From Aurantiochytrium sp. KH105 (taxonomy: Eukaryota; Sar; Bigyra; Thraustochytrida; Thraustochytriidae), in contig BGKB01000022.1 of the NCBI GenBank assembly GCA_003116975.1, positions 124,001 to 188,000 of the forward strand: a stretch of DNA of 64,000 nt, in the 5' to 3' direction. Position numbers and translations under genes: made by a program. The notes under the pieces are model-generated. The model was not told the DNA's origin and ran no database searches. It saw only the letters and a list, made by a program, of their open reading frames with translations. Positions 47,460 through 57,455 of the stretch are shown here, one piece after another (positions within the stretch are counted from its first letter, which is position 1; each line of letters begins with the position of its first letter).

Positions 47460-49586
47460 ATGACCACGATGGAGGCGAGGCCGACGAGGACGCGGCCAGC
47501 GTCAAAGACGTCGAGGACGTCAAGGGCGTCAGAGACGACGAAAGCGATGACGACGACAACGCGCAAAAGGTCCGCAAGGTTCCGCCGGACAAGTAGCATG
47601 GATGATGCAGGGAGTTTGAGGTCGCTGGGGTCTTCGGGTCGCGGGCTTGGCCACTTTGGCGGGCCCAGAGACCCGACAGATGCAGGGTCGACAAGCTCGT
47701 CAACATTGTCCAGCGCGTTCTCGGAGGACGGCAAAGGGCTGTCGCAAGAGCTGCTTGCAATTCTCGAGTCTTCTCCCGAAAAGGGATTCTTGAAATCTTC
47801 ATCTTCGCAGGCAAGCAAGGACAATCATGTGGACCGGACAAAGAAGTCTGCATGTACGGCGAGAGAACGATACGAGAATATTTCTACAGGACCGGAGCAC
47901 CCCTCCGCAGGGGAGCGAAGAAGATCGCTCTTGGGTCTTGCCTGCCAGGGGAGACCAAGCGTGTTGCGACTCAGTCTCCGAGGCTCGCCGTGCGCGGCGA
48001 GGTTACTGCTACAAAGAGCACCTGGGGAAGAATGCTCGCAGCTGCAGTCACTCTTGCGCTTAACTCGAAGCGTCGGTCTGCGTCAGAAAAGAAAGAGGCC
48101 AAGTAAGCATCGCGACATCGTCGAGGGTCTCTTTGGAGGATCACCCTCTTGCGTGCAAATATTTTTCGGCTTTTATTGCAAGTGCACAAAGAGCGTGCCA
48201 AGCCTCGCGCAAATGGCATTTGGCGCGCCGCGTGGCGTGAGCGGTGCCAAAGCATCAATCTTTCGCCAATGGCTGTCAAATCTCAAGGTTGAGCAGGAAA
48301 GGTGCGCAGGAACAGAGCAGGATCGCGCTGCGATCATTGCAAACGCGTTACATACGCGTGACGTGCGGCAAAAGTCATTGCTTGGCTTGATGATGGAGGG
48401 CGAAGAGCACGCGCAGAATGAATACGGACGCGCATCACTTTTCCGGCTTCTGTTCAGCGGATCGCCTGCTCTGGCGTCAGTCTGTCTCGAACGTAGACAA
48501 TCTGCGCCGCAGTTGGCGCTTAAAGTGCTGCGAATCTTGTGCGAGGGCGAGGTCTCGGAGGGCGAATCTTTAGCTCGTATGCTGGTGTCCCTGTCGGCAA
48601 CGTGTAAGGGCGACGGGCAGCAGCAGCAACAGCACCAGCAGCAACAGCAGCAGCAGCAGTTTTCGCTGGCTCACTTTCTGTTGATGGGCGAGGACGAAGG
48701 CAAGCCGTCATTGCTGCGACTGCTACTTTTGGCAAATGAAGATGGAGTCGCGCTTATTCCGGCAAGCTTGCGCACGGCCGTGGCGGAGCGACTTCTTGCG
48801 CCAGACACGCGTCTTGAAGGAGTTTCGCAGGCACTGCGACACTGGATTCGCGAGAACAACCTCGCGTCGGCCGGATTTCCGGACATGGTCAGGGTGGCAT
48901 ATGAGTTCCTGGCAGAAATTTGCGTGGAGATGGCAATGCCCGATTCTGGCGACACGGCGGAAGCAGAGGCGATACGGCTCGTACTCCTGGGCAATGGGAC
49001 GACGGTGGAACCATTGCACCGCGTCTTGTTGTGGCGTGACGAAAGCGGCCTTTTCGAGATCCTTACGCTCCTTGCAGCCGGCTTTGTGGTGGGCCTCGAG
49101 CTTCAAACGGCCTCGCCCGGTCAACAGCACGTGCTGCTGCGGCGGTGGCAAGAGCGGCTTTCCCGCGCAGGGGAGCTTTTAGAAGAGACCGCACACGCGC
49201 CCTTTGCATGGGCGCAAACTGCTATCCGGACGGCGCGGGCACTAGGCCCGGGCGGCGTTCTGGAAACACGTTTTGTAGAAATTTCGATAGCGATGGCGAG
49301 CTCGAGCGAGCCTGTGCATGCACGTGCAGAGAGGGCTGCGCAGGCGCTTTTTGCCGGTCTGGACAAGGATCCCGTGCTGGCGGCGCAGTGGGACGCCCAC
49401 CTGGCTTCGGTGATGCGAGAGGTTTCATCGCCGGGAATGGGTATTGTCTTGGATGCGGCACGTTCGCGAGCGTGGCCGGCCGCTGCGCGCGCAATTCAGG
49501 CCTTGCCTGGTAATTTTTCCCTGTCCGGCTTTGCACAGCAGGTCGAGGATCTCGCCACGTACATGATGGATGCCCTTCGCACATAG
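47460..49586 (+). CDS. Unknown protein with repeated SLLxLL motifs and a Gln tract
   Basis: 708 residues from ATG 47460; an in-frame ATG at 47598 is an alternative. Not recognised. Residues 1-110 are Thr/Arg/Ser-rich and disordered. The middle has loosely repeated segments of the form S-L-L-x-L-x(3)-G-x-P-S-x-x-R-L: RRSLLGLACQGRPSVLRLSL, QKSLLGLMMEG, RASLFRLLFSGSPALASVCL and GKPSLLRLLLLANED, spaced irregularly. A QQQQQHQQQQQQQQ tract sits at about 389. The last 250 residues are predicted helical (DMVRVAYEFLAEICVEMA, ARAERAAQALFAGL), so a helical solenoid is possible. No catalytic, membrane or zinc motif is visible. Real coding is supported by length, helical periodicity and ordinary codon use. 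Confidence 0.6.
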   Translation: MTTMEARPTRTRPASKTSRTSRASETTKAMTTTTRKRSARFRRTSSMDDAGSLRSLGSSGRGLGHFGGPRDPTDAGSTSSSTLSSAFSEDGKGLSQELLAILESSPEKGFLKSSSSQASKDNHVDRTKKSACTARERYENISTGPEHPSAGERRRSLLGLACQGRPSVLRLSLRGSPCAARLLLQRAPGEECSQLQSLLRLTRSVGLRQKRKRPSKHRDIVEGLFGGSPSCVQIFFGFYCKCTKSVPSLAQMAFGAPRGVSGAKASIFRQWLSNLKVEQERCAGTEQDRAAIIANALHTRDVRQKSLLGLMMEGEEHAQNEYGRASLFRLLFSGSPALASVCLERRQSAPQLALKVLRILCEGEVSEGESLARMLVSLSATCKGDGQQQQQHQQQQQQQQFSLAHFLLMGEDEGKPSLLRLLLLANEDGVALIPASLRTAVAERLLAPDTRLEGVSQALRHWIRENNLASAGFPDMVRVAYEFLAEICVEMAMPDSGDTAEAEAIRLVLLGNGTTVEPLHRVLLWRDESGLFEILTLLAAGFVVGLELQTASPGQQHVLLRRWQERLSRAGELLEETAHAPFAWAQTAIRTARALGPGGVLETRFVEISIAMASSSEPVHARAERAAQALFAGLDKDPVLAAQWDAHLASVMREVSSPGMGIVLDAARSRAWPAAARAIQALPGNFSLSGFAQQVEDLATYMMDALRT

Positions 49587-50499
49587 GCTGGCCAGGGATG
49601 AAGTCACTCACAGTCGTCAGTCGATAATGATTTCATACCTTGCTGTGATTGAATGATTGATTGCAGGAATGATCTTCGATTACTTCGTCCATTGCATTCC
49701 TTTTTTTTGGGGTCGCGGCCACTCACTTGCATTTGCCTGTACCTTGCCTTACTTCTACTTGCCGTTTCGTTTGCCTTGTCCACGCTCGCATGCAAAGCTT
49801 CATCATCATCACCGTTCGCCATCACATCACGAAGAATGCGGGTGTTATCCCTCACAAATACACGCTCTCTCTTTCTGCCACCAGCCAGTGCGTGCCTTTT
49901 CCAACGCCCACCCACCGCGCTCACACCCTCGCCGCGCTCTCCCTCTCTCTTTGCACTCCTTCTCAGTCCTCCTGCTCCTCCTCCTTCCCGGATCGCGTCG
50001 GGCCGGGGAAGGGGGTCGATGTCGTCGGGATGACGCGGATGGCGTGCGAGGTGACGCACATCTCGCTCCCCGTCAGCCAGAGTGTAGAACGAACAACCTC
50101 CTCTGCCGGCACCCATGGCTGCGAAAATCCCGGGCGGGAGGAAAAGCGACCGAGAGAACGACAGCGTCCTCAACCGGCAACCAACCCGGCTCCTGCAGCT
50201 GCTGCTCCTGCTCGCTGTCTTCCGTCTGCGGTGCAGCCAGACGGCCCTTCCCGCCCGACCCGGCGGCGCGGCAGGCATCCGGGACTCCGGTCGCCTCGAG
50301 TTCTCCTTCCTCGCGAGGGTCCTTCTGCGAGGCAGCAGGCAGGTCTCGCCGTTCTCCTCGGCGTCGAACGACAGCAGGCAGGCGGCAGATTGATAGCCAG
50401 GCAGCGGGGTAACGCAGTTCGCGCGCCAAGTTCCGCACTTGCGGCAGCGCATTGTCCACTTGCGGGCCTCCTTGTTCCCTTCCTTTCCTTCCTTCGTTC

Positions 50500-50532
<33 letters not shown>

Positions 50533-50787
50533 GCTTTCTTTCTTTTCGATTCCTTCTTTCTTTCTTTTCGATTCCTTCTTGCTTGCTTTCTTTCTTGCTT
50601 TCTTTGCTCGAGCTTGGTCGCGCCGGCAGAGAGCGAGCGAGCGAGCGGCGGCGCGGCGGCGCGGAGCGTGCGGCGGAGCGCGAGCGCGGGCGCGGAGGGC
50701 GGCGGGGCGCGGCCGCGCGTGCGGACTGCGCGGCTTGCTGCGCGCGGCGTCCTTGCCGCTCGGCCGGCGGCGGCGGCGGCGGCGGAG
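49587..50787. other. Intergenic region upstream of the PH-PP2C gene
   Basis: 1.2 kb in tandem orientation. It starts AT-rich (3' UTR type) and ends GC-rich. It contains a long CTTT tract and, just before the PP2C gene, GGC-rich DNA. Frames crossing it are compositionally biased and unsupported. Confidence 0.5.
50501..50606. repeat. (CTTT)n pyrimidine tract with internal TTCGATTCC duplication
   Basis: About 100 bp of CTTT/CTTG tetramers interrupted by two copies of TTTTCGATTCCTTC, 23 bp apart. Confidence 0.85.
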
Positions 50788-52015
50788 ATGGCGGAGATGG
50801 CCGCGGAGAGTGGCGGCGGCGGCGCGAGGGCGCTGCCGCGCGCGGCGAGGGCGGTCTGCGTGCCCGCGCGGCGCGGCGGAGGCGGCGGCGGAGGTGGAGG
50901 CGCGGCAGGCAGGGCCCCGGGCCCCTTGCGCAGCGCGCCGGGACGCACCGCCGTCGTGGCGCAGAGCCTGCAGGAGCCGCGGACGCTGGACAACTACAGG
51001 GAGCTCTTCGGGCGCGGCAACAGGAGCGGGTACCTGGAGATCAACCGCGTGATGCGCGGCAGCAGCCCGCACGCGTCGCAGTGGAGGCGAAAGTACGTGG
51101 AGCTAGAGGACGGCATCGTCTATGCCTCCGATGAGCGAGACCACGCGCAGGAGCGACTCGTGACCATCAAGGAGGTCACCAGCGTCAAGACGGCCAGGTC
51201 TCTGGAGAGCGACACCATCATCTCCCTCTCGACGCCAAAAGAGTGCTTTTACTTGCACACCGCGGACGACGCAGAGATGAAGGACTGGCTTTTGTCTTTT
51301 CACACGACGGTCATTAACGTCTTGCTCGTGAGCAACGGCTCAACACGGCACGTCGTGGCCGGACGGTCACAGAGCGGAGACATGGACGATCAACCCATGC
51401 TTTATGCTTCACTGGATGGCAACGGTAGCATGGGTCTAGCCAGGTATGGGAACAGCGACGGTCTCCGCGCGTGGGGCGGTGCTGGCGTCGCAGGGAGCCT
51501 GCCCCAACCTTCTGGCGGTCCGCCCTTTGTGACGGGTCTTCCAACGGTGGACCAGCTGCCAGGGCAGACGCTACACAAGTCTGCCACGCGAGATTTCTCC
51601 GTGCCTGTATCGCTGAGCACCTCGCCGCGCGACTTTCCGCAGGAACCGCGGCGGGCGTCGACTACCGCGGCGCCCTTGGAGCGCACCATGCTAGAGGTCG
51701 ACAGCGCCCTTGCGGGGCTGTCGCCTCCAGCGCTCTCGACAAGTCCGAGCCGAGTGCCCACATCAGGGGCAGCAAGGAGGGCGTCATTTCTTGCCGCGCA
51801 TGGACCTCGAATGACGGAGTCAACCAAACGCGTGCACGAGCCTCCTGTGGAGATGGACTCTCGCACTGGGCTCGAACTCAGCAGCAGTTTTAGCAGTACG
51901 GGTAGCAATGGGCACCAGCATGCTCGTCGATTTCAGGATAGTGAGCACAATTACTGCTATGATCATGATAGTGGATTCGATAGCACGAGCAGCGTCAGCA
52001 GTGCCAGTAGCGCTC

Positions 52016-52060
<45 letters not shown>

Positions 52061-53802
52061 CTACGGGACCAAGGGAAAACGACCTAGAAAGGTCAAATGC
52101 CATGTCATATTGGCCGCCACAGCCACCAATAGCGTCAACAACTTCCTTTTCTCCGCGCGTCGCGGTGCCTGCTGAGCCGCCAACGTCGTCTGGCCTTTCT
52201 GCAGCATTCGGGACCGCCTCGCGCCGAGATGCCCCGTCAACTGAGCTGAAAGACGAGGTTTCGTACGATCGTCCTTTACACTTCGATGGTACACCTATCC
52301 CTTCTGCTGCTGATGCTGCTTTTGCTGGTCACAACGATGACGTTGCTAAAGGTCGCGTTGATAAAAAGGAAGAGGAACAAGCCAAGGCGTCCGAGTCCGC
52401 AGGGGCACGCGAGAAGAGCTCATTAGCGTCTCTCCTGTCGTCAATGTCTGTGTCTGCGAGCGGCGGTGGGGGCGTCAAGTCCAAATATGTGCCCCCACAT
52501 TTGCGTAACAAGGGTAATGGCAATGGCGGAGGTGGTGATTTACCGCCGCCAGAAGTGCATCCTTATATGAGTGGGGACGAGGACGCGCTGGGTATGTTTG
52601 CCATGGAGGGGAGTGGGTCACGCGATCAAGTGGAGGCAAGAGGATTCGAAGATGAGTCGCTGGCAACGGGAACGGAGCAACACGCAGGCGGTAGTGAAAA
52701 TGGCAAGGGCAATGATGAGAGCGACGGTTTGCATAGCAACAAGGCAGAGTCGCAGTTCTTTGGAAGGAGCGCTGAGCAAGGGTGCCGCGCCACGATGGAG
52801 GACTTTGACGTGGCCTTGCCGCGACTTGAGGAAGACAAACCTCTCGGTTTCTTTGCGGTTTACGATGGACACTGCGGTACGCGCGTTGCGGAGCTTGCGA
52901 GCCAGCAGCTGCACAAGTACGCCCAGGAGCACGAGGCGATTTTTGAGGACTGGCCACGCGGAGCGCGGACTGCAACCTTTGACGCGTTTGCGCGGCTAGA
53001 GCGTGAATTCTTTGAACTTGCAACGTCCCGAGAGCACCCTTTGCGCGACGGCTCGTGCGCGATCGTGCTATTGGTTCATTATGCCGAAACAGACAGCATG
53101 CGTGCGGACGGAGTGGCTGTGGCGAATCTGGGAGATTCACGCGCAGTTCTCTTTAACGAAGGCTATGTGTCGGATCTTTCTGTAGAGCATTCACCCGCGC
53201 GACCCGATGAGCGAGCGCGAATCGAAGGCGTTGGTGGTTGGGTGACCGTGGAGCGCGAAATGCTAATTGAGAAGTTGCATCGCGTGGACCTCGACGACCC
53301 TGATATTCGCGAGCGTGTGAAGCGTCGCTTCAACTATGTAGAAACGAGTCGTGTGAATGGAGAACTAGCAGTTTCTCGCGCGTTAGGCGACATTGACTAC
53401 AAAAAGCCTGCACAAGACGAGTATCAGTGGTTTTTTCCAAGTACGCACGAGGCAGCTGGAAAGCCCTCGTTTGTCTTTGGCGACGATCTCGTGAATTCAA
53501 TTCCGGAGTGGAAGCATGTCGAACTGGAGGCGCATGCCTCTGAGCTCGGCACTTCGGACACGAATGCCTTGCCGCTAAGCGAAGACCTCGCGCAAGGTCC
53601 CTTTGTGGTTCTCGCATGTGATGGCTTGTGGGATACTATCACGAGTGAGGAGGCGATCGAGTACTGCCGTACCTGTCATTCGCCGCAGCAGGCGAGCGAC
53701 TTACTGGTGGAAGTTGCTTTGCGGATGGGCACTTCGGATAACGTCACAGCTCTCGTCGTGCCCTTGGCCTCGGACGCCTTTGCGCGACCATCGATTTCAT
53801 AA
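50788..53802 (+). CDS. PH domain - PP2C protein phosphatase
   Basis: 1004 residues from the first in-frame ATG. A PH domain covers about 78-190: SGYLEINRVMRG, WRRKYVELEDGIVYASDE, ending in EMKDWLLSFHTTV, with basic residues that could bind phosphoinositides. A long Ser/Pro-rich region includes a run of 13 Gln at about 411. At 566-573 is KYVPPHLRN, identical in type to the YxPPHLR motif near the N terminus of DDX3/Ded1 helicases. A PPM/PP2C phosphatase domain covers about 650-1000 with a full metal/catalytic set: RATMEDFD, FAVYDGHCG, VANLGDSRAVL, LAVSRALGD, LACDGLWD and GTSDNVTALV. It is a Mg/Mn-dependent Ser/Thr phosphatase, probably directed to membranes by the PH domain. All active-site Asp residues are present, so it should be active. 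Confidence 0.9.
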
Positions 53803-54377
53803 CTTATGTGATTCCCAAGCAAGTAAGCAGGTTTCTGATTTTCAATACATTTTTTGTCCTCGCAGTTTTTTATATAAAGGAACCGGTCAACCTTTGCACG
53901 GAAGGAGTGAAGAAACGGTCGATGGTGGCGGCCATGAAGAGAGCCTTAAAGCAAGCATTGAACAGCCACAGGGATGATGACTTATGTGATTCGTAAGAGC
54001 ATGGTATCTTGCGATGAAAGCCTTGGGAATAAATAAAAATGAAAAATGAACTTCGTGTCCAAAGCTCAAAGCTTTCGTGGCGAGGCAGGGCAGCGCGTGC
54101 GAGGTCGGGCCGGCAGGGCAGGCGGGCCAGCGTGCGCAGCGCGCGCAGCGGGGCAGAGCGTGACGTGGCCAAGGGCGCTTCCGCTGCTCTCGCAAAGCCG
54201 CGGAGCGTGGCGAGTGTCTCCTCCGGCGCTGACGTTGAGATCGATTCAGCCTCCAAGGCGAGGCTCGGCCGCGGGCGAGCAAACCGTCTCGAGCACGCGA
54301 GCGCGGGCGAGGGGAGCGTGCGAGGCGAAGCAAATACGCGGAGGGGTGCGTAGAGCAGGTCGCTGGACGTGCACACA
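53803..54377. other. Intergenic region between PH-PP2C and LSM4
   Basis: 575 bp. The left half is AT-rich with AATAAATAAAAATG near 54031 (possible polyadenylation signal for the phosphatase gene). The right half is GC-rich and is probably the LSM4 promoter and 5' UTR. No gene is seen. Confidence 0.5.
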
Positions 54378-54881
54378 ATGCTTCCACTGACGCTGCTACG
54401 CGCGGCAGAGGGGAGCACTGTGATGATCGAGCTCAAGAACGGCGAGACGTACGCGGGCACGCTGGTGAACTGCGACAACTTTATGAATATCAACCTAAAG
54501 GACGTGACGCTGACCTCTGCAGACGGGAGCTCGTTTTTCAAGATTATGGAGTGCTACGTGCGCGGATCGACAATCAAGTATTTGCGCGTGGCGCCAGCGA
54601 TGTTGGAGAAGGCTGATGAGCTGGATGCGAACTCGCGGCAGCATCGGTCGGGCCAGCGCGGCCGCGGAGGCCGCGGAGGACGTGGCGGCCGGGGTGGCTA
54701 CAGCCGCGGCCCGAATGACAACAATGCTGGGCGAGGATCAGGCGATCGCGGACGCGGGCGTGGCGGAGGCAGTCGCCGCGGAGGTCGAGGAGGTGGTGGT
54801 GGCGACCGTGGTGGCCGCGGCGGTCGCGGTGGCCGTGGCGGCTCCAGTACTCGCGGCTCTGGAAGGGAAAGTCACTCGTAG
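54378..54881 (+). CDS. LSM4: U6 snRNA-associated Sm-like protein LSM4
   Basis: 167 residues. This is a subunit of the LSM1-7 (cytoplasmic mRNA decay) and LSM2-8 (nuclear U6 snRNP) rings. The start MLPLTLLRAAEG matches the conserved MLPLSLL beginning of the family. Sm motif 1 is VMIELKNGETYAGTLVNCDNFMNI, with the NCDNxMN RNA-contact loop. Sm motif 2 is ECYVRGSTIKYLRV, carrying the IRG-type triplet (VRGSTIKYLR). Residues 93-167 are an RGG-rich tail (GRGGRGGRGG and variants), usual for LSM4 and implicated in P-body assembly. Length is near that of other LSM4 proteins. It converges on the BLOC1S4-like gene. Confidence 0.96.
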   Translation: MLPLTLLRAAEGSTVMIELKNGETYAGTLVNCDNFMNINLKDVTLTSADGSSFFKIMECYVRGSTIKYLRVAPAMLEKADELDANSRQHRSGQRGRGGRGGRGGRGGYSRGPNDNNAGRGSGDRGRGRGGGSRRGGRGGGGGDRGGRGGRGGRGGSSTRGSGRESHS

Positions 54882-55474
54882 AATGTGGTTTATTTGCCTG
54901 CCCGGATTCATAGCAATTTTTTCCTGTATTTCTGATTAACTTGTCACTTGAGGATTTCTCTCGCACTGATGGTGAATCGCGATGAGAATATGCTCCAAAA
55001 AAGGAGTAAGAAAAGCAAACACCTTGCAGAAACCTTTGTCTTGCCTGCTGTGTGATGTATGGGCAGCTCAGTGTGCTTGAATGATTGCTTTTCTGAATCA
55101 CCAAGATATCTGGATCGCCTTTCTGCATCACCAAGCTATCTTGATCTTGCAGTTGTAGAAAGACAACAATGAAGCTTGGCACTTTTTTGCGTGCGTCCCA
55201 GCGTTCCAGTCTTTGCGTCCCAGCGTTCCAGTCTTTCCTGAAGTTTTCCATGGTCTTAGTAAAACGTTTACTTCCGCTCGTTCGCACGAGCAAACTCGGT
55301 GCTCATCCCGTGTCGAGCGCAAGAAATGCAAGCCAGTGCCACAACAAGCCCGTGTTATGATAGGCCGGTGCTATGACAAGCCAGTGTAAGTCATTTAGCG
55401 AGATTGCCCGGCTGTACAGCAGGCGAATTTGTAGCTCACTCGTCCCTGACAGGCTCGGTTTCATAGCCGTATCT
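54882..55474. other. Convergent intergenic region with small tandem duplications
   Basis: 590 bp of AT-richer DNA between two 3' ends, without a gene. It holds an exact 22 bp tandem duplication (55192-55213 and 55214-55235) and an imperfect ~31 bp tandem duplication around CTTTCTGAATCACCAAG at about 55088-55145. Confidence 0.7.
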
Positions 55475-56092
55475 TCACGATGCCGTTGCCGATGCCGATG
55501 CCGATGCCGATGATGACGATGATGCCTTTGCTTTGTGCAAAAGATCAAGGGGGCGATTGATTTCTGTCCAAGGAAGCAGGGAGTAGCTATCCTCGAGTGC
55601 GTCTGATGTTGGAGGAGACGGAGTTGACGCTCGTCTCCAGAGCGGTGCCGCTGCAAAGCGTTCAAACCAAGCCTGAGGTGAAGGCGCGGGGAGGCTTGTA
55701 TTTTGAACTTGTGAGATTCCGGCTTTGCGCTCGGCTGCAAGGACATGACGCTCGACCTCGTCAAGCGAGGCATCGACATCATCGACGAAGGCTTCTGCCG
55801 TACGCACGTCTTCATAGAGACGCTCGAGCTCGTGCACCGGGCCTGCGGCAATACGCTTCACAATCTCCCTCGCAGCGATGATGCGTGCGTTCTGCACCTC
55901 GAGCCCCTGCGCAGACTGCGTCAAGGCCGCCTCCAAGACGTCGAGCGCCGTGTTGGCGTCCTGCAGCGGCGCCTCGAGCGTGTCGTCGGCAAGCGCTCGC
56001 CAGACGGCGGACGCGAGTCGTCCAAGGTCTTGGCGTGCTGCGGCGTCCATCTCTGCAGCGTGGCTCGCGCGGGCTCCCTCCGCACGCTCCAT
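55475..56092 (-). CDS. Coiled-coil protein resembling BLOC-1 subunit 4 (cappuccino)
   Basis: 205 residues from the first in-frame ATG. Residues about 15-125 are continuous helix. The most informative part is LERLYEDVRTAEAFVDDVDASLDEVERHVLAAE, which fits the core pattern of BLOC1S4/cappuccino (IYxxIDxLExFVxxVxxxVxxMExxVxxAE). BLOC-1 subunits are short coiled-coil proteins that sort cargo to lysosome-related organelles. The C terminus is Pro/Ser-rich and ends in a Ser/Ala dipeptide repeat. Identification rests on this pattern alone, and any coiled-coil protein could partly fit it. It is divergent from the TPR gene. Confidence 0.5.
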   Translation of the reverse strand: MERAEGARASHAAEMDAAARQDLGRLASAVWRALADDTLEAPLQDANTALDVLEAALTQSAQGLEVQNARIIAAREIVKRIAAGPVHELERLYEDVRTAEAFVDDVDASLDEVERHVLAAERKAGISQVQNTSLPAPSPQAWFERFAAAPLWRRASTPSPPTSDALEDSYSLLPWTEINRPLDLLHKAKASSSSSASASASATAS

Positions 56093-56552
56093 GGCAGCGC
56101 GCGTTTCGCGTTTGCTGCTCGCTCGTGCGTTCCCGTGTCGAGCACTCGGTGCCCGCGTGTAGCAGTGGGCCGCCACCAGCTTGAGCAGCACCAGCTTGAG
56201 CAGCAGCTTTTGCGAGCTTTTGCCGACTTTTGCGGCAACAACGACAACGTCACTGAGCACCGCGCGAGCGGCAGCAGCACCTTGAGCAGCAGCAGCTTGA
56301 GCAGCAGCTGTTGCGAGCTTTTGCCGTCGGCTTTTGCAGCTTTTGCGGCAACAACGACAACGTCACTGAGCACCGCGAGAGCGGCAGCAGTAACGCTTTC
56401 GAGGCCGCGCAAGACGGTCGCGGCGGGGACCGCGAGAGCGGCAGCGCCGCGCGGAGAGGGGGCGAGGCGAGGCGGGCGGGCGGGCGTGCGCGTGCGTGCG
56501 TGCGTGCGCGCGTGCGCGCGTGCAGCGGCAGCGGGAGCGGAGCAGGAGGAGG
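56093..56552. promoter_or_regulatory. Divergent promoter region, BLOC1S4-like / TPR gene
   Basis: 460 bp holding both promoters. Its left part carries two copies of a ~100 bp module (separate entry); its right part is GC-rich with GCGT repeats near 56486-56520. Confidence 0.5.
56182..56391. repeat. Tandemly duplicated ~100 bp promoter module
   Basis: Copies at about 56182-56278 and 56281-56391 share order and sequence: GAGCAGCA runs, GCGAGCTTTTGCCG, then an identical 37 bp block (56228-56264 and 56341-56377), then GAGCGGCAGCAG. The identical block contains AACGTCAC, with ACGTCA resembling a bZIP/CRE half site. Confidence 0.85.
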
Positions 56553-57455
56553 ATGGCGGGTTCTGGCATGCCGAGCGACCTGCTGGCCACGGCGCTGCAG
56601 CAGGGCGCGGCGGGCGCGCGCGAGGGCGAGAGACTCGTGTCGGAGGCGGAGCACCGCGCGCACGAGGTGCGTGCCGCGAGGATGCGCAGCGCCGAGGAAA
56701 AGGAAATGCAGCAGGGTGGCGCGGAAGAGGTGGTGGCGCGGGAGGCGTCGCAGCAGGGCGTCGCGACGAGGAGACCCCGCGCGGACTGGGCGGAGACGTA
56801 CGCGATGTGGAGCGACTGGCACGCGGAAGAGGCGTACCAGGAAAAGGTCGCCATGGAGGAGAAACGACTGGCGGCCTCGGCGCAGCGAGCGCAAATTGCA
56901 GGGTGCAATCATGATCACTCGGCGGAGCGCGAGCTCATGGAGAAATCGACGCGGGTAAAGCTCGACGAGTGCCGCGTCTTTCGCGAGGAAGGCAATGCAT
57001 GGTTCGAAGAGGGACAATACTTTCGCGCGAGCGAAAAGTACCGGCGCGTGACGATCTGGTTAGACTACACGTTTCCGGACACGGACGAGGAGCTAAAGGA
57101 GATGCAAGAGGTTCATCTTCCGGCACTGGTGAACCTAGCGGTGTGTTTCCTCAAGCTGGGAGACGCTGCGCAGGCTATGGAGCTGGCGCGTCGAGCGCTG
57201 GACATGGACCCGGACAATCTCAAAGCGCTTTACTGTCGAGCCAAGGCAAATCGTCTGGAGGACAAATTTGAGGAGGCCTCGGTGTATTTAAAGCGAGCTT
57301 TGGCCTTGGACTCTGAGAATTTCGAGCTTCGCAAGGAGGCTGCACTGCTGCGCAACAAGGCTTCGCGGTATCGCGAGGATAGCAAGCTACGAGCGCAGGC
57401 GATGTTTCGGGCGGCGGGCAACGCAGAGCGCGCTCAGTTGTTGCGTATCGGATAA
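56553..57455 (+). CDS. TPR protein (AIP/FKBP-type co-chaperone-like TPR domain)
   Basis: 300 residues from the first in-frame ATG. Residues 1-140 are charged and largely helical. WAETYAMWSDWHAEEAYQ is a conserved-looking patch. Residues about 148-285 form three TPR motifs: FREEGNAWFEEGQYFRASEKYRRV, LPALVNLAVCFLKLGDAAQAMELARRAL and LKALYCRAKANRLEDKFEEASVYLKRAL, followed by a capping helix. The layout (a split first repeat with an insertion, then two regular ones) is that of TPR domains in AIP, FKBP and related co-chaperones that bind HSP90/HSP70 tails. No peptidyl-prolyl isomerase domain is present. Partner is inferred. It converges on the N/Q-rich gene. Confidence 0.75.
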   Translation: MAGSGMPSDLLATALQQGAAGAREGERLVSEAEHRAHEVRAARMRSAEEKEMQQGGAEEVVAREASQQGVATRRPRADWAETYAMWSDWHAEEAYQEKVAMEEKRLAASAQRAQIAGCNHDHSAERELMEKSTRVKLDECRVFREEGNAWFEEGQYFRASEKYRRVTIWLDYTFPDTDEELKEMQEVHLPALVNLAVCFLKLGDAAQAMELARRALDMDPDNLKALYCRAKANRLEDKFEEASVYLKRALALDSENFELRKEAALLRNKASRYREDSKLRAQAMFRAAGNAERAQLLRIG

